From: Bacteroidales bacterium
GTDB lineage: Bacteria; Bacteroidota; Bacteroidia; Bacteroidales; UBA932
Assembly (NCBI GenBank): GCA_013335275.1
Contig: JAAXVX010000064.1
Span: forward strand, 1-7,684
Length of the DNA: 7,684 bases
Direction: 5' to 3'
Shown: positions 1 through 5,406 of the stretch, piece by piece
Layout: each line of letters starts with the position of its first letter
Position numbering within the stretch: position 1 is the stretch's first letter
Notes under the pieces: generated by a model
The model's input: only the letters and a program-made list of their open reading frames with translations
Databases searched by the model: none
What the model was told of the DNA's origin: nothing
Translations under genes and position numbers: made by a program

Positions 1-63
1 AGAATTTTAATCTTTTATTTGCTGGCATAATCGTTAAGATTTATGGTAAAATTATAGAGCTTC

Positions 64-870
64 TTAGGATTTCGTTCCGGAAACAGTTATGCTGAATATA
101 CCTGTATCCCCGGTTTTGAATTTATCTGTTTCCTCTTTTGTCAGATATTTTCCAAGTACGTTTCCGGGAATCACTATCTCTTTTTGTTTATGAACAGTTA
201 TGTTTTTGAAACCCTGTCTGGATATTATTTCCAGATATTCCTGCATTTCAACGGCCCCGGATACACATCCGACATACATCTCGGCATCTTTGCGAAGATT
301 TTCCGGGAGTTCTCCTTTTATAACTACATCCGAAACACAAAAATGACCATTTGGCTTAAGTACCCTCATTATTTGGGCAAACGCCCTGTTCTTGTCCGGG
401 ACCAGGTTCAAAACGCAGTTGGAAACCACTACGTCAAATGTATTGTCTTGTAACGGCATATCTTCGATATCTCCCTGCACAAATTCCACATTGGTAAAAC
501 CAAGTTTCTTGTTGTTCTCTTTTGCTTTGGCAACCATTGCTTCTGTAAAATCAAGCCCCGTAACATTCCCTGTTTCTCCAACAATGGCACGTGCAACAAA
601 GCAGTCATTTCCTGCGCCGCTTCCCAAATCAAGGACGCTGTCTCCTGTTCTGATTGCGGCAAAATGTGTTGGGATGCCACATCCCAATCCAAGGTCAGCA
701 TCGGGGTTATACCCTTCAAGCTTAGAATAATCGTCGCCAATCATACTAAATTCCAATTCGCCACAACATCCCGAAGTGTTGCAACAAGATGATTTCTCCA
801 TAACCGGATTAGTCCGGGCTATTTGCCCGTATTTTTCCTGAACTATAAGTTTTAAATCTTTTGCTTTCAT
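64..870 (-). CDS. arsM: Arsenite S-adenosylmethionine methyltransferase ArsM
   Basis: This 268-residue cytosolic enzyme is predicted to transfer methyl groups from S-adenosylmethionine to As(III), giving methylated arsenicals. The class I methyltransferase motif I is visible as VLDLGSGAGND at about residues 79-89, with GLDFTEAMV (about 105-113) as the next SAM-contacting strand and GDIEDMP (133-139) after it. Three cysteines match the spacing of the arsenic ligands known in this family: C64 (GLGCGIP), C152 (SNCVLN) and C202 (YVGCVSG). An N-terminal cluster C29, C30, C35, C36 probably supplies the additional conserved cysteine. The start overlaps the arsC stop by 4 bp (ATGA), implying translational coupling, and this is the last gene of the operon in view. 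The ars context separates it from generic ubiE-like methyltransferases. The family call is firm; the final methylated product cannot be read from sequence. Confidence 0.95.
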   Translation of the reverse strand: MKAKDLKLIVQEKYGQIARTNPVMEKSSCCNTSGCCGELEFSMIGDDYSKLEGYNPDADLGLGCGIPTHFAAIRTGDSVLDLGSGAGNDCFVARAIVGETGNVTGLDFTEAMVAKAKENNKKLGFTNVEFVQGDIEDMPLQDNTFDVVVSNCVLNLVPDKNRAFAQIMRVLKPNGHFCVSDVVIKGELPENLRKDAEMYVGCVSGAVEMQEYLEIISRQGFKNITVHKQKEIVIPGNVLGKYLTKEETDKFKTGDTGIFSITVSGTKS

Positions 871-1292
871 ACCTCTGATTGAATTTGTTCTACATATAAT
901 TTATAGAACCGATTTTTAATTTCATCCCTGATTCGGTGGAACTCGCTCAAAATAAATTCGGGGCTACCGGTTTTATGAGAAGGATCCTCAAATCCTATAT
1001 GCAGGCGATGTTTTACTTTTCCATAAAAAGCAGGGCAAGTCTCATTGGCGTCGTCACAAACAGTAATAACATAATCCCACTCATCTTTTAAGTATTCATC
1101 AACCATTTTTGGAGTATGCCCGCTTATATCTATGCCCGCTTCTTTCATCACTTTTACCGCAGTCTGGTTTACCCGGGATGCAGGATGTGTCCCGGCAGAA
1201 CAAACAGTAATATTCTTGTCAAATGATTGCATAAAGCCATGTGCCATTTGGCTTCTGCAACTATTCCCCGTGCATAGGATTAATACTTTCAT
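867..1292 (-). CDS. arsC: Arsenate reductase, thioredoxin-coupled low-molecular-weight phosphatase type
   Basis: This 141-residue cytosolic enzyme is predicted to reduce arsenate to arsenite. It has the low-molecular-weight tyrosine phosphatase fold. The CX5R anion loop is C7-TGNSC-R13 followed by S14. The relay cysteines C79 (ITVCDD) and C86 (ETCPAF) are present, and D103 in EDPS is the likely general acid. This C7/C79/C86 layout matches the C10/C82/C89 triad of the Staphylococcus plasmid pI258 enzyme, so a thioredoxin-type reductant is expected; the upstream thioredoxin-like gene is a candidate donor (inference). The start at 1292 (MKVLILCTGNSC) is preferred. An upstream ATG at 1328 would add 12 residues before the first beta strand and overlap the preceding gene, whereas the chosen start leaves 1 bp between genes. 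The stop overlaps the arsM start by 4 bp. Confidence 0.95.
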   Translation of the reverse strand: MKVLILCTGNSCRSQMAHGFMQSFDKNITVCSAGTHPASRVNQTAVKVMKEAGIDISGHTPKMVDEYLKDEWDYVITVCDDANETCPAFYGKVKHRLHIGFEDPSHKTGSPEFILSEFHRIRDEIKNRFYKLYVEQIQSEV

Positions 1293-1293
1293 T

Positions 1294-1680
1294 TTAGTAG
1301 ATAATTTCGGCTTTTTCATACACGTCATTAATTACCTCTTCGGTAACAGGGGTTTGTCCTTTTTTGTAGCCAAGGTCGGTAATACGCATGTATTTATAGT
1401 CTGCGAAACCGGCATCGTCGAGGATTTTCTTCCCGCAATCGACAGGACACCCGTCCAGCATAAGAATGTTATTCTTTTTTAATTGTTCAAATGGCTTACC
1501 GAGACCAGCTCCAATCGTAGCCAGGCAATTCATCTTTCTTACGCCGTTATCCCGCAATTTTCTTGCAACGGCATCCGTAACCTGTCCGAGATCGCATGCA
1601 CCTGAACAAGCCAGTACAACATAATCTGCCCCTCCGCATAGGCAGGAACTTTTGTCCGGAGTAAATTTAAGACCGTCCAT
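1294..1680 (-). CDS. DGC-domain putative zinc-binding protein of ars operon
   Basis: This 128-residue, probably cytosolic protein resembles the DGC family (COG4273), annotated as putative zinc-binding proteins of unknown function. Seven cysteines are visible: C13 and C15 in SSCLCGG, C25 and C29 in LACSGACDLGQ, C52, then C78 and C82 in LDGCPVDCGKK. The last pair contains the Asp-Cys-Gly that names the family. No signal peptide or membrane segment is seen. It lies 2 bp after the permease and 1 bp before arsC, so it is surely co-transcribed. Homologues next to COG0701 permeases in ars clusters are familiar, but no biochemical role is settled to my knowledge. A metallochaperone or arsenite-binding role, filling the place of the missing ArsD, is my inference from the cysteine content and position. 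Confidence 0.85.
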   Translation of the reverse strand: MDGLKFTPDKSSCLCGGADYVVLACSGACDLGQVTDAVARKLRDNGVRKMNCLATIGAGLGKPFEQLKKNNILMLDGCPVDCGKKILDDAGFADYKYMRITDLGYKKGQTPVTEEVINDVYEKAEIIY

Positions 1681-1682
1681 TT

Positions 1683-2699
1683 TTACATTATAGAATTAAA
1701 TAAAAAACCAACTATCATTATCCCGGTTGCAACAATACCAATAAAGGTAAATATCAAAGGGAGCTTTAATACTTTCTTGAGAATTATCATTTCCGGCAAA
1801 GAGAGCCCTATTACCGCCATCATAAATGCAAGGGCAGTTCCGAGAGGGACTCCCTTCTCTATAAAGACACTCACAATAGGGATAATTCCGGCTGCATTGG
1901 AATAAAGAGGAACTCCTATTAATACCGAGAGAGGAACAGAATACCATGTAGATTTACCCATGAGGTTAGTCATGAAACTTTCCGGAACATAGCCGTGTGC
2001 CGCGGCACCAACTGCTATACCAATAACTACATACAGCCACACCTTGCCTACAATTTCCTTAACAGCAGTGAATCCCAGTTTTATACGATCTTCAAAGGTT
2101 ATCTTCTCTTCGGTGTTTTCTCCGTTTTCGCCACTTAGCTTATAAACCCAGCTTTCAACGTACTTTTCAAGTTTTAATTTGCCAATGACAAAGCCGGAAA
2201 TTATCGCAATCACTAAACCTGTTAATACATAGATAAGTGCCACTTTCCACCCGAACAAGCCAAAAAGCAATATAACTGCCACTTCATTTATCATAGGAGC
2301 AGAAATCAAAAAAGAGAAAGTTACGCCCAGCGGCACTCCGGCCTGAACAAAACCAAGAAACAAAGGGATTGCCGAGCAGGAGCAAAACGGTGTTACAATC
2401 CCCAATAAAGCAGCCATTACATTACCGGTAAACAGAGATTTGCCTTCCAATATTTTTCTGGTCTTTTCAGGGGTAAAATATGTACGTATAATTCCTACGA
2501 AAAATACTATCAGTATTAATAGCATCAATACTTTAGGAACTTCAAAAATGAAAAATCTCAATGTCTCGGTTAAATGCAATCCTTTTTGCATCCCGAACAG
2601 ATTATCAATTATAAAATCTGCTAAAAATTGCAGGTTGTGGTAAAGAGTATACCAGATTGCTATTCCTAATACTATTTGAAAAATCTTCTTCCAATTCAT
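1683..2699 (-). CDS. arsP: ArsP-type (COG0701/DUF318) organoarsenical permease
   Basis: This 338-residue polytopic inner-membrane protein belongs to the COG0701 permease family. Roughly eight hydrophobic segments fall in two blocks, separated by a charged cytoplasmic-type loop at about residues 173-208 (rich in K and E). The first block carries the family signature TPFCSCSAIPLF (103-114), with the C106/C108 pair, followed by GVPLGVTFSFLISAPMINEV (121-140). The second block repeats the theme with GVPLYSNAAGIIP (262-274) and KGVPLGTALAFMMA (282-295), suggesting an internal duplication. Characterised ArsP proteins (for example in Campylobacter jejuni) export trivalent organoarsenicals such as methylarsenite and trivalent roxarsone. 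Other COG0701 members are linked to different metals, so the substrate here rests on context. It begins 36 bp after the ArsG-like gene and is the only classical-size efflux permease in the operon. Confidence 0.85.
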   Translation of the reverse strand: MNWKKIFQIVLGIAIWYTLYHNLQFLADFIIDNLFGMQKGLHLTETLRFFIFEVPKVLMLLILIVFFVGIIRTYFTPEKTRKILEGKSLFTGNVMAALLGIVTPFCSCSAIPLFLGFVQAGVPLGVTFSFLISAPMINEVAVILLFGLFGWKVALIYVLTGLVIAIISGFVIGKLKLEKYVESWVYKLSGENGENTEEKITFEDRIKLGFTAVKEIVGKVWLYVVIGIAVGAAAHGYVPESFMTNLMGKSTWYSVPLSVLIGVPLYSNAAGIIPIVSVFIEKGVPLGTALAFMMAVIGLSLPEMIILKKVLKLPLIFTFIGIVATGIMIVGFLFNSIM

Positions 2700-2735
2700 G
2701 AGAACAATTTATAATTTGATATTTTATTATGTGTA

Positions 2736-3431
2736 CTAAAACACCCGGAAAACATAGTATATCCCCACAATGATAAACAGAGCGGCAATAACTCTTCTGA
2801 ACCATATTTCAAAAGACTTGATTTTATTGTAAAATCCGCCAATGCCTGAGAGGGTGTATGCAAGTATCCATGATACAATTATTACAGGAATTCCGGTGGC
2901 AATTGCAAACAGAACCGGAAGATACAGACCGGATGCACTGCTTATTGTCATGGGTACGAGCATCCCAAAATAGAGAACCCCGCTGTACGGACAAAAAGCG
3001 AGGGCAAACAGCATACCGAGAAGAATTGCATCAAAATAACTCCATCTCGATTTGTTTTCCATTTTTGAAGACAATCCGCTCATCCCCGGGAATTTAATTT
3101 TGATTACATCAAGCATGAAAAGGCCAATAATAATCAGTAGGGGGCCCAGAATCTTCTCCCCGTATTGCTGAAAAAACCCGGAAAACTTAAACTGATCTGC
3201 TCCTAAGTAGAGTACCAGAGCAATTGCAGTATAAGTAATTGCACGCCCAAGAGTATACAGGAGGCCGTTTATGAAAACACGGTTTCTGTTATCTATATCC
3301 TTGCTTATAAATCCAACGGCTGTAATATTTGTTGCCAGGGGGCATGGGCTGATAGAAGTCATGAAGCCCAGCACCAATGCCGAAATCCAGGGTATGGTGC
3401 TGTTTTCAAGTAATCCGGTTAAAAAATCCAT
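2736..3431 (-). CDS. arsG: ArsG-like / CcdA-DsbD superfamily membrane protein
   Basis: This 231-residue membrane protein has about six hydrophobic segments (roughly 14-33, 55-77, 93-112, 132-156, 168-192, 209-229). Two cysteines sit in matching positions of the two halves, C30 in SISPCPLATN and C147 in LAFCPYSGVLYFG. This is the hallmark of the CcdA/DsbD transmembrane electron-carrier superfamily, where the pair in TM1 and TM4 shuttles reducing equivalents across the membrane. Proteins of this type in ars operons are named ArsG and described in the ArsEFG system of Shewanella as exporters of aromatic aminoarsenicals. The gene starts 6 bp after the exported thioredoxin-like gene. Whether this copy is a pump, an electron conduit, or both cannot be decided from sequence; the superfamily assignment is strong and the symbol less so. 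Confidence 0.8.
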   Translation of the reverse strand: MDFLTGLLENSTIPWISALVLGFMTSISPCPLATNITAVGFISKDIDNRNRVFINGLLYTLGRAITYTAIALVLYLGADQFKFSGFFQQYGEKILGPLLIIIGLFMLDVIKIKFPGMSGLSSKMENKSRWSYFDAILLGMLFALAFCPYSGVLYFGMLVPMTISSASGLYLPVLFAIATGIPVIIVSWILAYTLSGIGGFYNKIKSFEIWFRRVIAALFIIVGIYYVFRVF

Positions 3432-3437
3432 TTTTAA

Positions 3438-3848
3438 TTATTTTACCAGAGGATCTACTTTCTCTTTAATAACAGCCTTAAATTTTGCAGGCTCTTTCCG
3501 GGCATACATAAAACCTTCGTTGGTCAGATTTAATATTTTACTTCCTTTTACAACCAACAGAGCCTGGCCGGAAACCTGAAGCTTTTCTGCAAGATTTTTG
3601 CTCGAAGCGTCGTCAAGATTTATTGCTTTAAAACTTACTTTGTCGCCATAAAGAGACTGCAGGTCTTTTTTTGCTTCAGCTTCAACTGCCTTGCAGGTTT
3701 CACAGCGGGATGTAAGGTGAAAATAATATGCCTCTACTTTAACGGGCGCCACAACATTTGAAGTTTTTTTGTTATCGGACTGGGCATAAGAATTAAATGA
3801 GAACATTACCATAAGTATGGCAAAACTTAAGAGAAAGGAACGTTTCAT
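3438..3848 (-). CDS. arsF: Exported thioredoxin-like protein, ArsF-like
   Basis: This 136-residue protein has a signal peptide: MKRSFLL, a hydrophobic core to about residue 18, then NSYA-QS with likely cleavage after A22. It should therefore act in the periplasm. The mature part has a thioredoxin-like layout: a first strand VEAYYFH (38-44), then SRCETCK with C49 and C52 as a CxxC pair, a helix, a second strand VSFKAINLD (71-79) and a third ALLVVKG (96-102). At the position where thioredoxins carry a cis-proline there is Q95 (VSGQALLVV). It resembles the family annotated as ArsF, described as a nitroreductase subunit for nitrophenyl arsenicals in the ArsEFG system. No flavin-binding motif is visible. 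It lies 17 bp after the small thioredoxin-like gene and 6 bp before arsG, so the three form a tight block. Confidence 0.78.
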   Translation of the reverse strand: MKRSFLLSFAILMVMFSFNSYAQSDNKKTSNVVAPVKVEAYYFHLTSRCETCKAVEAEAKKDLQSLYGDKVSFKAINLDDASSKNLAEKLQVSGQALLVVKGSKILNLTNEGFMYARKEPAKFKAVIKEKVDPLVK

Positions 3849-3865
3849 AATTTTGTATTGTTTGT

Positions 3866-4102
3866 TTAATATTTACTTAACACTTGTTTAATTTCTTCGG
3901 CCGATGGAATCCTGCCTTTAATCTCCACCTTCTCATTCACAACCAGAGCCGGTGTTGTCATTATGTTATATTTCATAATGTCCATTATATCTTCCACTTT
4001 AGTGATACTGGCATCAAAGCCGTTTTTCTCCACTACTTCACGGGTAAGTTTTTCAAGTGCCTTGCATTTGGGGCAGCCTGTTCCTAAAATTTTAATTTCC
4101 AT
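3866..4102 (-). CDS. Small thioredoxin-like redox protein (redox-active disulfide protein 2 type)
   Basis: This 78-residue cytosolic protein begins with a beta strand directly followed by the active site: MEIKILGTGCPKCK, with C10 and C13 forming the CxxC pair. The cis-proline loop MTTPALVVN (P51 after T49-T50) and the terminal helix after GRIPSAEEI complete a minimal thioredoxin/glutaredoxin fold of the thioredoxin_3 (TM0996/MTH895) family. It has no signal peptide. It lies 5 bp after arsR and 17 bp before the exported ArsF-like gene. By position it corresponds to ArsE of the ArsEFG module, though I am not certain the named ArsE proteins are the same family. Plausible roles are electron donor to ArsC, donor to the membrane protein ArsG, or arsenite-thiol handling; these are inferences. 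Confidence 0.85.
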   Translation of the reverse strand: MEIKILGTGCPKCKALEKLTREVVEKNGFDASITKVEDIMDIMKYNIMTTPALVVNEKVEIKGRIPSAEEIKQVLSKY

Positions 4103-4107
4103 ATATT

Positions 4108-4416
4108 TTATCTGTTGAAAAATTCTGCAAACATAATTCGGGCTTCTGCCCAGTTTTCACGGTTAACACAATATTTTATGTATGGGGGATTTATTTCGCC
4201 CTGTATCAGTCCTGCTTTTTTTAACTCTTTAAGATGCTCCGAAAGTGTCGAGCGGGCAATTGGAAGGTTTTCTGCCATATCACCGCTATAGCAACACCTG
4301 TCCGTATTATTTGCGAGATAATCCATAATGAATACCCGTGCCGGATGAGAGAGTGCCTTTCCATAACCGGCAATTTTTTCCTGATAGGGGGTATATTGAT
4401 TTTTTTTGATAGCCAT
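4108..4416 (-). CDS. arsR: ArsR/SmtB-family arsenic-responsive transcriptional repressor
   Basis: This 102-residue winged-helix repressor is the first gene of the operon. A helix with ALSHPARVFIMDYL (21-34) is followed by the DNA-recognition helix-turn-helix around DMAENLPIARSTLSEHLKEL (46-65) and a wing with GEINPPYIKYCVN (73-85). Candidate arsenic ligands are C41 and C42 in the pair DRCCYSG, just ahead of the recognition region, and C83 in the wing. The classic ELCVCDL motif is not present, so the ligand arrangement differs from the plasmid R773 type. In the family, As(III) binding to cysteines releases the repressor from DNA. It likely represses its own operon through the dyad immediately upstream (4423-4440), which overlaps the predicted start of transcription. 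It is 5 bp upstream of the next gene. Confidence 0.93.
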   Translation of the reverse strand: MAIKKNQYTPYQEKIAGYGKALSHPARVFIMDYLANNTDRCCYSGDMAENLPIARSTLSEHLKELKKAGLIQGEINPPYIKYCVNRENWAEARIMFAEFFNR

Positions 4417-4422
4417 GTTTCA

Positions 4423-4440
4423 TTTCGTTAAAATACGAAA
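4423..4440. promoter_or_regulatory. Candidate ArsR operator (18-bp dyad)
   Basis: The half sites TTTCGT (4423-4428) and ACGAAA (4435-4440) form a perfect 6-bp inverted repeat around a 6-bp spacer. The dyad lies between the arsR -7 box and the arsR start codon, covering the predicted start of transcription. That position suits repression by ArsR. Binding is inferred. Confidence 0.6.
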
Positions 4441-4469
4441 CAAAGGTATGTAAATATTTATTTGTCAAA
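4441..4469 (-). promoter_or_regulatory. Promoter of the ars operon, Bacteroidetes type
   Basis: Read on the minus strand, a -33 element TTTG (4469-4466, with a second TTTG at 4473-4470) is followed after 17 bp by the -7 element TACCTTTG (4448-4441). This matches the Bacteroidetes housekeeping consensus TTTG / TAnnTTTG. Transcription would start near 4434-4436, giving a leader of about 20 nt before arsR. Confidence 0.7.
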
Positions 4470-4496
4470 CAAACTAATTTTAATTTTTTACTTTTG
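4461..4496 (+). promoter_or_regulatory. Candidate rightward promoter for the SMP-30-like gene
   Basis: A perfect -7 box TACTTTTG (4489-4496) lies about 20 bp before the start codon at 4516. The nearest -33 type TTTG (4461-4464) is 24 bp upstream, slightly longer than the usual spacer, so the promoter may be weak or activator-assisted. Its TTTG abuts the opposing arsR -33 element (TTTG-T-CAAA at 4461-4469). Confidence 0.5.
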
Positions 4497-4515
4497 TATA
4501 ATTAAGACTTTAATT

Positions 4516-5385
4516 ATGAAATCGTTTTTATTCCTCTTTATATTTCCGGTTCTTTTGGTGTTTAGCGGCAATGCTGCTTCTCAGGAAAGAACAAATTCCG
4601 TAACCGATTTGCTTCCGGAGTGGAGTTTTCCAAAGGGTATCGAAGGTCCCGCCATAGATAAAAACGGGAATCTGTTTGCAGTAAATTTTAAAGAACCAGG
4701 TACGATAGGAGTCGTAACTCCAAATGGAGAAGCATCAGTTTATGTTACCCTTCCTTCCGGTTCTGTGGGAAACGGAATCCGATTTGATAAAAAAGGGTTT
4801 ATGTATATTGCCGATTATACTATGCATAATATTCTAAGAGTAGACCCGTCATCTAAAGAGATATCTGTTTTTGCGCACAACTCCTCAATGAATCAGCCGA
4901 ATGATATTGCAATATCTCCCAAAACTGAATTCCTTTATGCCAGCGATCCAAACTGGAAGGATTCAACCGGTAACCTGTGGCTTATTAACCGTGAAGGTAA
5001 GATTATCCTGCTCGAAGGAAATATAGGCACAACAAACGGTGTTGAAGTAAGCCCCGACGGAAAGAAACTCTATGTAAACGAATCGATTCAGAGAAAGGTT
5101 TGGGTTTATGATATTAAGAAAGACGGAACCGTGGAGAATAAAAAATTATTAATCTCTTTTCCCGATTTTGGGATGGATGGCATGCGCTGCAATTCGGAGG
5201 GTAACCTTTTCATTACAAGGCATGGAAAAGGTACAGTTGTCATAGTCTCTCCAAATGGCGTAATACTTCGTGAAATTTTGCTTAAGGGCAAACTATGCTC
5301 AAACATTGTTCTCTCCAGAGACGAAAAGAGAGCATATGTAACCATGGCCGACAGAGGATGTTTTGAAGTAATTGACCTTAATTAG
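4516..5385 (+). CDS. Secreted SMP-30/gluconolactonase-like beta-propeller protein
   Basis: This 289-residue protein starts with a signal peptide (MKSFLFLF, hydrophobic to about residue 18, probable cleavage near SGNAAS-QE). The rest is a series of beta-propeller blades with recurring D-x-x-G-x-L/M-Y/F patterns: DKNGNLFAVN (48-57), DKKGFMYIAD (91-100), SPKTEFLYASD (134-144), SPDGKKLYVNE (179-189), NSEGNLFITRH (226-236) and SRDEKRAYVT near the end. Residues matching the divalent-metal site of SMP-30-type lactonases are E43 (IEGPAID), N129 (QPNDIAI), N174 (TTNGVEV) and D221 (GMDGMRC). A lactone-hydrolysing role is therefore possible but the substrate is unknown. An upstream TTG at 4462 would put the predicted promoter inside the gene and spoil the signal peptide, so 4516 is chosen. 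It diverges from arsR across about 100 bp. Confidence 0.82.
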   Translation: MKSFLFLFIFPVLLVFSGNAASQERTNSVTDLLPEWSFPKGIEGPAIDKNGNLFAVNFKEPGTIGVVTPNGEASVYVTLPSGSVGNGIRFDKKGFMYIADYTMHNILRVDPSSKEISVFAHNSSMNQPNDIAISPKTEFLYASDPNWKDSTGNLWLINREGKIILLEGNIGTTNGVEVSPDGKKLYVNESIQRKVWVYDIKKDGTVENKKLLISFPDFGMDGMRCNSEGNLFITRHGKGTVVIVSPNGVILREILLKGKLCSNIVLSRDEKRAYVTMADRGCFEVIDLN

Positions 5386-5406
5386 GAATACTGCTGATAG
5401 AAAAAT

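Noticed and set aside
3..53. Possible terminator hairpin downstream of arsM (AATTTTAATCTT with AAGATT and TAAAATT)
   Set aside because: The pairing is AT-only except one pair, needs a 6-base bulge and a large loop, and no clear U-tract is visible before the window edge.
392..730. Open frames on the opposite strand within arsM and in similar places in the other ars genes
   Set aside because: They lie wholly inside well-supported genes, match no recognisable family and have no promoter or start context.
867..1328. Longer ArsC starting at 1328
   Set aside because: It adds 12 residues ahead of the conserved first strand and overlaps the upstream gene by 35 bp; the ATG at 1292 fits the family length and a 1-bp gap.
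2700..2735. Internal promoter in the 36-bp gap before the permease gene
   Set aside because: No TAnnTTTG match is present on the minus strand; the gap is short and fits read-through of one operon.
4462..4515. TTG start giving an 18-residue extension of the SMP-30-like protein
   Set aside because: It would place the -7 box TACTTTTG inside the gene and put extra residues before a normal signal peptide; the ATG at 4516 is better.
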